A stretch of DNA of 64,000 bases from Nostocales cyanobacterium Centralia_MAG_434 (lineage in GTDB: Bacteria > Cyanobacteriota > Cyanobacteriia > Cyanobacteriales > Nostocaceae), in assembly GCA_021324415.1 (NCBI GenBank), contig JAJPJF010000419.1, positions 1-64,000 of the forward strand, in the 5' to 3' direction. The translations under genes and the position numbers were made by a program. Under the pieces are notes generated by a model. The model was not told where the DNA came from and did no database searches. It saw only the letters and a list, made by a program, of their open reading frames with translations. Positions 1 to 9,200 of the stretch are shown piece after piece; the first letter of the stretch is position 1; each line of letters starts with the position of its first letter.

Positions 1-95
1 AACAAGAAAGAGAAAAGGAAAGAAAGGGAGAAAAGAGGGACAAAGAGGAGAAGGAAGATAAGAGGGACAAGGGGGACAAGGAAGAAGCTGATTTT
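1..95. repeat. purine-rich short tandem repeat at left edge
   Basis: Purine-rich DNA made of imperfect copies of a 9-base unit close to GGGGGACAA or GGAGAAAAG. The same unit recurs at about 23960-24041, 57240-57312 and, on the other strand, near 205-230 and 58778-58818. No coding potential or promoter is visible here. It fits the short tandemly repeated repetitive (STRR) sequences of filamentous cyanobacteria. The rest of the stretch up to 243 holds no supported gene. Confidence 0.6.
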
Positions 96-243
96 TTCGT
101 TCAAATGAGTGTCCTGACTCACCCTTTTATGAAAAACCTACACCTGTAAGCTATTCCCCACTCCTAATACCATTTCACTAAATTCTTGATACAAATCCAT
201 CCCCTTGTCCTCCTTGTCTCCCTAGTTGCCAAGCCTATCAAGT

Positions 244-981
244 TTATGGTGAATTGGTATAACTCCCCTCTAGCACTTGCCCAATAAACTGTTGTAATCT
301 CTTATAGTGCGAACCTTTCCAATAAATCTGGGAGCAGTTTTGGCAGCGGTGAAATTCATTGTTCTGCAATTGGAAAGTTGGTGGAAATTGGTCAATGATG
401 GATTCCTTCGTGACAGGTTCTAGTAATCCGTTACAGCGTAAACACCGTTTAAAAGGAGATACTGAGCTAAACAAATCGAAGCGTCGCAGGACTTCCACGA
501 TTTGTTGCTGTGGATTAGTACTTCTTACGTAATATCCGTAATTTACTATACTTCGCATCAATAAACCTTTATCACGGGTTAATAAGATCCGTTTTTCAGT
601 ACTGGAGATGTAGGCTAGTTGCTCATCCTCATAGTCATTGCGGTACAACGTATCAAAGCCTAACAGACGCAAAGATGTTGCCAGTTTACCTAAATGAATA
701 TCTAAAACAAAGCAGACCCCACTCAGTGCTTTTGGTTTGACAGCCGTAGCAGAAATTGGATAAACATGAATGTTATCTTCATCCTGAACGATGTAAGAAA
801 AATCAACTGATTCCCCGTTAACTTTAATACAATCAACCTCTGGATGGGGAACACCCAAAGCTTCAATCATGTCTTTGATCGAGGCTCTTTCTCCAAAAGA
901 ATGGTCTATCCTCACATATCTTTTATGGGGTGGTAAGAAATCATTCAATTCTGCGTAAAACTGGAAAGAAGCAAAAGCCAT
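244..981 (-). CDS. Mut7-C ubiquitin/RNase domain protein
   Basis: Protein of 245 residues with two parts. Residues 1-80 form a ThiS/ubiquitin-like fold, including a VNGESVDFSYIV stretch. Residues about 85-235 form a Mut7-C PIN-like RNase domain, recognisable from FVLDIHLGKLATSLRLLGFDT, the acidic NDYEDEQLA stretch and LLTRDKGLL. The C-terminal part has two CxxC pairs (CLRC and CQNC) expected to bind zinc, followed by YWKGSHYKRL. The family is widespread in cyanobacteria and predicted to be a nuclease; its substrate is unknown. The ATG start is at 981. It is monocistronic and divergent from the next gene. Family assignment is firm; function is inferred from the family. Confidence 0.88.
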   Translation of the reverse strand: MAFASFQFYAELNDFLPPHKRYVRIDHSFGERASIKDMIEALGVPHPEVDCIKVNGESVDFSYIVQDEDNIHVYPISATAVKPKALSGVCFVLDIHLGKLATSLRLLGFDTLYRNDYEDEQLAYISSTEKRILLTRDKGLLMRSIVNYGYYVRSTNPQQQIVEVLRRFDLFSSVSPFKRCLRCNGLLEPVTKESIIDQFPPTFQLQNNEFHRCQNCSQIYWKGSHYKRLQQFIGQVLEGSYTNSP

Positions 982-1563
982 AGAAACAAGTGATTTTACG
1001 TTATGGAGTAACTTAATCCAGCCAACATCTTTAGTACCTTTATAGCATTTTTACTTACTGAGAACTTTAAATTATCGGTCTAATGGCTTAAGTCTATTTA
1101 AAAGGATCAAAATTTTTGTTTAGTATGTTTTATTTACTTATATTATCCAGCTCATAGCAAATATTAGAAAAGTTATCAAAATACCTGAATCTACTATTTA
1201 CTTTAGCTAGAGTAAAACTAGATTCCTAGCTTCTATTATTGAAGTCACACAGTGAATATGTGGGAATAGTTCGCATAAATGCACTTAAAACTAGCCACAT
1301 GACCTGACAATTTATGTTGAATCTCAGGACTTTACTTGGGGATCACTGAGTAATAATACCTCATTCTAGCGAAATGCCGATGCTTATGGACACTATCCTC
1401 CCTGAGGAATACTTGCAAAAGATTATCATTAAGATTATAATTTACTAAAGTGGCTAAAGTCCTTTGACTTTCATCTTTAATTAATAGATATTTGATTTTT
1501 CTTTATAAAAAATTTATTGAATCTTCCACAAAATACACCCAAAACACAACACAGTATCGCTCA
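982..1563. other. intergenic region with promoter of the Apd1-like gene
   Basis: AT-rich stretch between divergent genes. No convincing ORF is present: a 24-codon ATG ORF at about 1375-1449 has no support. The only motif that stands out is the Fur-box-like site at 1420-1440, listed separately. The Apd1-like frame can be extended upstream to a TTG at 1492, but the added residues do not resemble the family. Confidence 0.5.
1420..1440. promoter_or_regulatory. possible Fur box upstream of the Apd1-like gene
   Basis: The minus strand of this stretch contains AATGATAATC inside an AT-rich dyad-like context. This matches the core of the Fur consensus (GATAATGATAATCATTATC) on one half and only roughly on the other. 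It sits about 125 bp before the chosen ATG of a predicted Fe-S protein. Cyanobacterial Fur boxes are degenerate and the local DNA is AT-rich, so a chance match is possible. Confidence 0.3.
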
Positions 1564-2547
1564 ATGAACACGTTTTTTTGTTCCGACTATTCACGAAAAG
1601 TAGGAGAAGATTTGATTGGCAGTGCTACCAATTGTCAAGTTTATGTATTAGTTGAATGTCCGCCACCTTGGACATATGAAGCTTTTAATTCTAAATGGGT
1701 GCCCAAGAATTTAAGGCTTTTAGTAGAGGAATTTCAACAATCTAAGAATTCTATAAAATTTCTTTTGATTGCTAATAATTTATCCCATCAATCAAGTCAT
1801 AAGAAAATTTTAATTTACTATAAAAAAGAAGGATTTAATAATGGATATTCTAAACAAGAATTTCAATTAGAAAATCTTGAACAGGCTGCTGGAGTGATTC
1901 GGAAGTGGTTATTGTTGGGAATTCCTAAATATGAAATGGAAGTACCCACAACAAGAGATATTTTAGTGTGTACTCACGGTAGTCATGATCAGTGTTGTGC
2001 CCGATATGGCAATCCATTTTTCTTCCATGCCACAGCTACTGTTTCTAATTTAAACTTAGAAAATGTGAGAATTTGGAAATCAAGTCACTTTGGGGGACAT
2101 CGCTTTGCCCCAACGGCGATTGATTTGCCAGAAGGAAGATACTACGGATCTCTTGACCAAAAGCTATTTCAGCTCATATTGACTCGCAGCGGCGATATTA
2201 AATGCCTGAATAGAATCTATCGAGGTTGGGGAATGCTACCACCCTCAATACAGGTTTTAGAAAGAGAACTCATCATCTATCATGGTTGGGATTGGTTTAA
2301 CTACAAAGTAGTAGACAGTAGAGTTGTCAAGCACAATCAAGACCAAAATATGATTTTGGCAGAGTTAACTTTTGAAAAGCCTGATGGAACCCTGTACACT
2401 TACCAGGGTGAAATTATCAAATATGATACTAAGAATATGCAAATGAAAGTTTCGTGTAATGCTACAAAACAGTCAGTATGTGATAAATATGCTGTAGTTA
2501 GTCTTTCGTTAGTTTCCAATAAGTTTTTAACTTGTAGTACAAGTTGA
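1564..2547 (+). CDS. sucrase/ferredoxin-like (Apd1-type [2Fe-2S]) protein
   Basis: Predicted thioredoxin-fold iron-sulfur protein of 327 residues from the ATG at 1564. A TTG at 1492 would add 24 residues without family similarity. The diagnostic region is CTHGSHDQCC around residues 136-145, followed by SHFGGHRFAPTAIDLPEGRY from residue 174. The spacing, CX8C then HX3H, matches the bis-Cys/bis-His ligands of the Apd1-type cluster in the Suc_Fer-like family. The N-terminal part (FFCSDYSRKVGEDLIGSA) is the usual family start. Members are soluble and thought to act in redox or iron metabolism. A Fur-box-like site lies upstream. The gene converges on the ABC exporter with 5 bp between stops. The name 'sucrase' is historical; no sugar activity is implied. 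Confidence 0.85.
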   Translation: MNTFFCSDYSRKVGEDLIGSATNCQVYVLVECPPPWTYEAFNSKWVPKNLRLLVEEFQQSKNSIKFLLIANNLSHQSSHKKILIYYKKEGFNNGYSKQEFQLENLEQAAGVIRKWLLLGIPKYEMEVPTTRDILVCTHGSHDQCCARYGNPFFFHATATVSNLNLENVRIWKSSHFGGHRFAPTAIDLPEGRYYGSLDQKLFQLILTRSGDIKCLNRIYRGWGMLPPSIQVLERELIIYHGWDWFNYKVVDSRVVKHNQDQNMILAELTFEKPDGTLYTYQGEIIKYDTKNMQMKVSCNATKQSVCDKYAVVSLSLVSNKFLTCSTS

Positions 2548-2552
2548 TATAT

Positions 2553-4460
2553 TTAGGTCTTGCCGAGCATTTGCAAATTATGCAAACTAGCGTACAGTCC
2601 TCCTTGCTGTATCAGTTCTTCATGACTTCCTTGTTCAATTAATTCTCCCTGCTTCAGCACAAAAATCCGATCTACATTGCGAATAGTAGATAGGCGGTGA
2701 GCGATGATAATCGCCGTACGCCCGATCAAAAGCTTGTTAAGAGCTTCCTGAATGAGGGTTTCTGTTCCTACATCCAAGCTTGCGGTCGCCTCATCTAGTA
2801 CCAAAACTTGCGGGGAACGAATAGCTGCACGGGCAAAGGCTAAGAGTTGCTTTTGACCACTAGAAAGGTTTGTACCCCTTTCTCTCAGTTGAGTATCGAA
2901 GCCTTGGGGTAGTTGTTCAATAAAATTGGTAATGTTTGTTTGCGCTGCTGCTTGTTGAATGTCTTTAAAGGTGTAATTATCTCCTAGGCTGATATTACTT
3001 TTAACATCACCAGCAAATAAAAAGCCTTCTTGCAAAATCACACCCATGTAGCGGCGCAGTTCTGCTTGAGATAAATCTCGAATATCTATTCCATCTACCA
3101 AAATGCGTCCTTTGCTGGGTTCATAGAGGCGACACAAAAGACGAATAATGGAACTTTTACCTGCACCAGTCGGACCTACTAAAGCAACTTTTTCACCAGG
3201 ATGAATTGTAAAGTTGAGATCTTTAATGACATAATCATTGTCTTTGTAGGCAAACCAGACATGTTCAAAGCAGATTTCCCCAAATTTTGGAGAATTGCGA
3301 ATCTTCGATATTGGATCGTCTGGTTGATCGTCAGTTTCCCAAATTCCTGCAAGTTCGTCGATATCTTCCAATTGAGAATCTAATATCAAGAATTTAGGAT
3401 CAATGCGATCGCGTATTTCTATTGGTTCATCTAAAATATCACTAACCCGCTCAATTGCAGTAAAACCTGCTTGAATTGTGGTAAATTTTTCAGCAAATTG
3501 TCGTAAAGGGTCAAACAACCGCTGGGCATACAAAACAAATGCAGACAATATCCCAAAAGTCAATTGTTGTTGCAAAAGTAAAAAACTGCCTATCCACAGC
3601 ACACCAGCAATTGCAATTAAGGCAATCCACTCCAAGGTTGCTGAGACTGCAGAATCATAAAAGATGGTCTGATCCACCTGTTGAATGTAACGTTTGTTAG
3701 TCGCGCGAAACAACTCGGCATTGAACTTTTCTCGCCGGAACAGCTGCACTACATTCATCCCAATAATATTTTCTTGTAGTTGAGAGTTCAGGATAGAAAG
3801 TTCTTCCCTAGCTTTATAATTTGCCTTCCGATACTGCTGTTGGAAGTAAACAATTAACCCTGTCACTGGCAACAACATCAACAACAGTAATAAAGCAAGT
3901 TGCCACTCGATGGAAAACATAAAACCGATAATCACCAGCATCGAGAAAAAATCTGAGACAATGCCGATCGCCCCTGTGGAAAAGACATCTCCCAACACTT
4001 CAACGTCACTGGTGAGCCTGGTAATAAGTTTTCCTACAGGCGTTCTGTCAAAAAAACGTACTGCAAGTAATGTGACATGATGAAATAGATCTTGGCGAAT
4101 TTCTGCGGTGATTTGTTGCCCCACTTTTTGCACAAGATAACCTTGAAGACCTGTAAATGTGATCTGTACAGTTACAGTGATTAGCAACAATACCTCGATG
4201 ATATTTATAGCCTGTGGTAATGGACGTACTTTAAGAAATTCATATGTGCTAGGTTCATGACGAATAACAGAGATAGCCTGTCCAATCAGTAGTGGTTGTA
4301 TAGCGTTAGCTATGACCATCGGCACAAGTAGCAACACTGCCAATGTCAGCAGTCGTTGATTCCGACGGGCATACGGTACTAAACGCAAAAATAACCGCCA
4401 GTCGTTTTCACGCCGACGGTACTTTGTGTCAAAATTTGTTAAAAGGTTTGAATTGCTCAT
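2553..4460 (-). CDS. ABC exporter, fused permease-ATPase
   Basis: Half-transporter of 635 residues, expected to work as a homodimer in the plasma membrane. Residues about 35-330 hold six membrane segments of the type I exporter (MsbA/MdlB-like) fold. An acidic, loosely conserved linker (about 345-390, including WETDDQPDD) leads to the nucleotide-binding domain. That domain shows Walker A (GPTGAGKSS), signature (LSSGQKQLLAFARA), Walker B (VLVLDEATASLD) and the H-loop (IIAHRLST), all intact. There is no peptidase or other accessory domain. The ATG is at 4460. Substrate cannot be deduced; lipids, drugs or peptides are all seen in this family. The glycosyltransferase at 4637 is divergent from it. 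Confidence 0.88.
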   Translation of the reverse strand: MSNSNLLTNFDTKYRRRENDWRLFLRLVPYARRNQRLLTLAVLLLVPMVIANAIQPLLIGQAISVIRHEPSTYEFLKVRPLPQAINIIEVLLLITVTVQITFTGLQGYLVQKVGQQITAEIRQDLFHHVTLLAVRFFDRTPVGKLITRLTSDVEVLGDVFSTGAIGIVSDFFSMLVIIGFMFSIEWQLALLLLLMLLPVTGLIVYFQQQYRKANYKAREELSILNSQLQENIIGMNVVQLFRREKFNAELFRATNKRYIQQVDQTIFYDSAVSATLEWIALIAIAGVLWIGSFLLLQQQLTFGILSAFVLYAQRLFDPLRQFAEKFTTIQAGFTAIERVSDILDEPIEIRDRIDPKFLILDSQLEDIDELAGIWETDDQPDDPISKIRNSPKFGEICFEHVWFAYKDNDYVIKDLNFTIHPGEKVALVGPTGAGKSSIIRLLCRLYEPSKGRILVDGIDIRDLSQAELRRYMGVILQEGFLFAGDVKSNISLGDNYTFKDIQQAAAQTNITNFIEQLPQGFDTQLRERGTNLSSGQKQLLAFARAAIRSPQVLVLDEATASLDVGTETLIQEALNKLLIGRTAIIIAHRLSTIRNVDRIFVLKQGELIEQGSHEELIQQGGLYASLHNLQMLGKT

Positions 4461-4636
4461 ATCAGAGCATTATATTAATTTTTACCATCAAAGAAATATA
4501 TACTCTGAATTATATTGTTCTTCTTTCTACTCTGACACCATGCCAGAGATTGAAACTACCCAACTGAGTCTCAGATATTTTTTACCTTAAGGATTTAGAT
4601 CACCTGTTTCGCCTCTACAGCGATTCAGAATAAATT

Positions 4637-6280
4637 ATGGTCATTTTTAAAGTCAAACTCTTCTCCCGATCTAACATTTCAGAACTTTTCTGGCAACGGA
4701 GAGATCGCTATCTAGTAACTGGTCTGATACTCTTAGGCTTTTTGCTGCGTTTACCTAGTCTAAGGCTAGGTCTGTGGCGGGATGAAGCATCAACCTATTT
4801 TGACGCGATTCCATCCCAGCTAGGAGAAGTTGTCAAAACAGTCATCCGTAGTGAACTCAACCCCCCTGGCTTCTTCCTCATCATGCATCAGTGGATACAG
4901 TGGTTTGGGACTGGGGAGATAGTCTTAAAAGTTCCTGCTCTTTTGTTCGGGCTACTGCTAATTGTTGCCACCTACTGGTTGGGTCGTGTTGTTAGCTCAC
5001 GAACAACCGGACTAATTGCAGCAGCAATTACCACCATAGCACCAACAGCAGTTTACTATTCTCAAGAGGCACGCCCCTACACTCTAGCAGCTCTGCTGGC
5101 TTGCTTAGTAGTTCTGTTGTATTGCAAAGCTATTGATAGTGTTGACAAAAGGCAGTATTTATTAGGATTTGTACTGTGTGCTAGCCTATTGACCTATGTC
5201 CAATACACGGGTTTGCTACTGATTGTCAGTTTAGCTGTGGTCACTGTGTACCTACTATGGCGAGGGGAAACTAGGGTAAGATTGACGCCATTTGCCTTTG
5301 CCTTTGGAGCAATTTTTTTGCTATTCACTCCTTGGCTACCAGTTTTCTTCACTCATCTGCATACAGGTACTCCTTGGTCAAATACCACCCCTTGGGTGTT
5401 GCGATCGCGATTGTTTATTGATTGTGTTGCTTTCACAATCCCCGTGATGCGATTACGATCTCTCATTGTTGTGCCAGTCATCTTGGCATTGGGAGTCGGG
5501 GCAATTAGGCTGTTTTACCATACTGTGCGCTCCTCACACATAGTCATTCTGGCTGCAAGTATGGGATTAGTTGCTATTTCAGAAGCAGCACTCTCCAACA
5601 ATGGAGGCGGTCGCTACATGTTTCTTATAACGCCGATCGCTTACGTACTCTACACTCATTGGACAATCACTCTTCTACGATATTTAAATCGTCGCACTTA
5701 CAGGCATCGTATTCGCTCAGTCCTACGAATAGCTGTTTTATTTCTGTTCCTGTGCTGGATGGTTTTCCCAAATATGCTACAAGCTATATCCTTTGGTGAT
5801 ATAGCAAAATCGGGTGTGCGTTCACTGTCTACCAATATAGAAAAGTGGCATGTAGAGCAAGCAGTTTACTTACTTGCACCCGATTACCTAGGTCCTACTT
5901 TTGGATATTATGCTGCGCAAACTCACTCGGTTCCATTCTACGGGTTTGCCCGGTGGGATCATCCAGAATTATTTACTCCCCAAGGTTATGCAGAGTTATG
6001 GAAGTCTCCGACTCTAGTTGCTAACGTTAAAAAGCGCATTCAAGACGAAGTTCAAAAAGGCTTCCATTGGCTCTTCTTCATCAAAGACACAACTCCAGCC
6101 TTGAATACTGCTTTCTCAAATCAAATTGACCATCTTCTGTCAGAATTGCAACACACCTATCCATTAGAACTAAAAATTGATTACCCTAGCAGTGACTTTT
6201 CTGATCCAGAAGCTGTGTCCTTGTATCTATTTTCTATCAAACCGCATGGCAGCACCCCGATATTGTCGCCAACACCTTAG
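4637..6280 (+). CDS. GT39-type membrane glycosyltransferase
   Basis: Integral membrane protein of 547 residues with about ten to twelve hydrophobic segments. The first extracytoplasmic loop carries LWRDEASTYFD near residue 52, the acidic motif typical of PMT/ArnT-like (GT39, PF13231-type) enzymes that use polyprenyl-phosphate sugars. ELNPPGFFLIMHQW follows, also a family hallmark. The C-terminal ~150 residues form a soluble domain after the last helix. Such enzymes transfer sugars to lipids, proteins or cell-surface glycans from the periplasmic side; the acceptor is unknown. The ATG is at 4637. It converges on the hybrid kinase with one base between the genes. Confidence 0.8.
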   Translation: MVIFKVKLFSRSNISELFWQRRDRYLVTGLILLGFLLRLPSLRLGLWRDEASTYFDAIPSQLGEVVKTVIRSELNPPGFFLIMHQWIQWFGTGEIVLKVPALLFGLLLIVATYWLGRVVSSRTTGLIAAAITTIAPTAVYYSQEARPYTLAALLACLVVLLYCKAIDSVDKRQYLLGFVLCASLLTYVQYTGLLLIVSLAVVTVYLLWRGETRVRLTPFAFAFGAIFLLFTPWLPVFFTHLHTGTPWSNTTPWVLRSRLFIDCVAFTIPVMRLRSLIVVPVILALGVGAIRLFYHTVRSSHIVILAASMGLVAISEAALSNNGGGRYMFLITPIAYVLYTHWTITLLRYLNRRTYRHRIRSVLRIAVLFLFLCWMVFPNMLQAISFGDIAKSGVRSLSTNIEKWHVEQAVYLLAPDYLGPTFGYYAAQTHSVPFYGFARWDHPELFTPQGYAELWKSPTLVANVKKRIQDEVQKGFHWLFFIKDTTPALNTAFSNQIDHLLSELQHTYPLELKIDYPSSDFSDPEAVSLYLFSIKPHGSTPILSPTP

Positions 6281-6281
6281 T

Positions 6282-9200
6282 TCAACTATTCCTACTTCTA
6301 CCAATTAAAGTTGCAATTGTTTTGACTAACTCTTCTGGTTCAATCGGTTTAGCAATATGCTTTTGAAAGCCTGATTGTAGAGCCTGTTGCTCGTTGATTT
6401 CTCCTACATAGGCAGTTAAGGCGATCGCTGGAATCTGTTTCTCTTGATTTGCGTGCAATGCTCTGACTTGGCGCATTAGCATATAACCATCGATTTCTGG
6501 CATTCCAATGTCACTGAGCAAAACATCTGGCTCTGTTTCTGCCAATTCTTGCAGTGCTTCTTGTGCTGATGATACAGCAATTACGCTTGCACCAAACTGC
6601 TCTAGTACAAATGTATAAAAACTCAGAGTATCGGCATCATCATCTACAACTAAGATTTGAATACCTTTGAGAATTGAAGTTGTGGGAGAAGCATTTAGAA
6701 CTGCAGCGTTTGTGTCTTTAGTCAGTATTAAATCTTTCTTGATGAGTGGAAACCTGAGAGTAAAAGTAGCTCCCTGCCCCTCGCCTGCACTCTCTGCCCA
6801 AACTCTGCCACCATGTAGTTCTACTAGGTGACGGACAATTGCTAACCCTAATCCTAAGCCACCAAACTTTCGGGTTGTTGTGCTATCAGCCTGACGGAAA
6901 TATTCAAACATGTGGGGGAGGAAATCAGGGCTAATCCCTTTGCCTGTATCAGTTACTGTAACTTGAGCTTGAGCGTCAATAGATTCTAAGCTAACAAAGA
7001 CTTTTCCCCCTTCAGGAGTAAATTTAATAGCATTTGATAGCAGATTCCAGATAATTTGTTGTAAACGACCAGAATCGCCCAAAACTTTTCCTACAGAGCC
7101 ATCCAGCATCGTCTCAATTTGAATATTTTTAGCCTCTGCTGCCAAATGCATAGTCTCTATTGCTGCCTCAATGACGGGCATGAGGTGAACGGGAACCATC
7201 TTGAGGTTCAGTTTGCCTTGTAAAATGCGAGAGACATCCAGCAAATCTTCAATGAGTTGAACTTGCAATTTTGCATTACGTTCAATTATTGAAACGGCTT
7301 TCTTAAGTTCTACTGTGCTAAACTCACGGGTCTGCAAGAGTTTTGCCCAACCAAGAATGGGGTTAAGCGGCGATCGCAACTCGTGGGACAAAACTGCCAA
7401 AAACTCATCTTTAACCCGATTGGCTTGTTGTGACTCTTCGTAGAGACGAGCATTCTCAATCGCTGATGATGCAATCTGCGCCAATTGTACTAAAATTGCT
7501 TCATCAGCTTCTGTAAACTCCCCTTCGTACTTGTCAGAAAGCTGAATCAGACCGATACTTTTGCCGTGATTGTTTGTAAAAGGTGCTGCTAGCCACCCGC
7601 GCATGGGAGGATGTTTTTTTGCTTCTTTGCCAAAACCACGCCATGCTGGATGTGCTTCTAGTTCAGCTTGAGTCATGCGCATGGGACGTTGCATTTTGCA
7701 CACCAGGTTATATATTCCAGCACCAGTGGGCTTTTCATTGTAGTTGTGCCACTGAGCATACTTATCGGAAAGAGAAATCGTGTGGATTGCCTGTGCCCAG
7801 TTCTCATCTATAGTTAAACTTGTCACAGATTGGTGTGCTTCAATAATATCGCGGGCTTTGTCGGTGATGAGCTGGAGTCTTTCGTTGAGTGATAGGGTTG
7901 AGTTGATTATCAAAGACGCTTCAGCAAGCTTTTGTAAGCGGCGCGTTTGTTGTTGTTCACGGACAAGGAGTTGAGTACGTTCTTCCTCGATTTGCTTGCG
8001 ATCAGTAATGTCTGTAGAAAAGATGCTTACACCTTCTGCAAAAGGGTAGACGCGATTTTCAAACCAACGCTGCCAGGCTGGGTAAAAGTACTCAAACCAA
8101 ATCACCTTTTGTTCTGCAACAGCATGATGAACCTGCACATCAAACTTGCTGCCGACAAGATCTGGCAAAACGACCCAGATACTTTTACCCAGTAACTCTT
8201 CTTTTTGCTGACCAATAACTTCCGTTGCCTGATGATTGACAAAAGTGTAGCGCCACTCTCGATCCAACACTACAAATTGATCTTGAATACCAGCCAAAAC
8301 ATTTTCCAGCCGAGCTTTTGCAACCTCTGCTTCAGTCCGTAGTCCTTGCTCTCTTTGCATCGCCTCCTGTCGAAGACGAGCCATTTTTAAGGCAGCCTCC
8401 ACCCGTGCCAATAATTCACGCGCAGAGAATGGTTTGGTCAGGTAGTCATCAGCTCCCGCTTCTAATCCTTCCACTCGAGCCTCTTCACCTGCCCGTGCTG
8501 ACACCAGGATAATTGGAACTTCTCTTGTATTCTGATCAGTTCTTAATTCTTGCAGCAAGCCAAAGCCATCTAATCCCGGCATCATGACGTCCGTCAGTAC
8601 CAAGTCTGGGACCCGGTGACGCACAGAAGACAAAGCCGCTAAACCATCTGCAACTGCTTCCACTTCGTACTGCTGACTTAATAACCGCTTGACGTAATCA
8701 CGCATATCAGCATTGTCATCAGCAAGAAGAATACGAGCAGTCTTTGGCACAGAGGCAAAGGGAAACTTAAAGTTTCTCTCGCCCCAGTTCCCCTGCTCCC
8801 CGTTTTCTTGAGGTAGCCAACGCAGAATTTCTTCTAGGTATGGGGTTGCACCCAAAGCTGTGGAAGCTAGGGTTCGAGCGGCACTAATGCGGTCTTGAGG
8901 CAAATGAGCTGATCCTGTGGGAATCAACACAGTAAAGCAACTACCTGCTCCTAAAACACTCGTTACTTGAACGGTTCCACCATGCATTCTCGCCAATTCT
9001 TGCACCAGTGACAATCCAATTCCTGAGCCTTCAAAAGCACGTCCTTGTGCCCCCTTGACACGGTGGAATCGTTCAAATAGGTGAGGGATCTCTTCTTTTG
9101 GAATACCGATTCCTGTATCTTGTACCACCAAAGCAACATAGTCGTTTAACCACTGCAAGTTAACCGTTATTTTGCCTTCAAATGTAAACTTGAATGCATT

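Noticed and set aside
1492-1563. TTG-start extension of the Apd1-like gene
   Set aside because: The added 24 residues lack family similarity; the ATG at 1564 gives the usual family N terminus.
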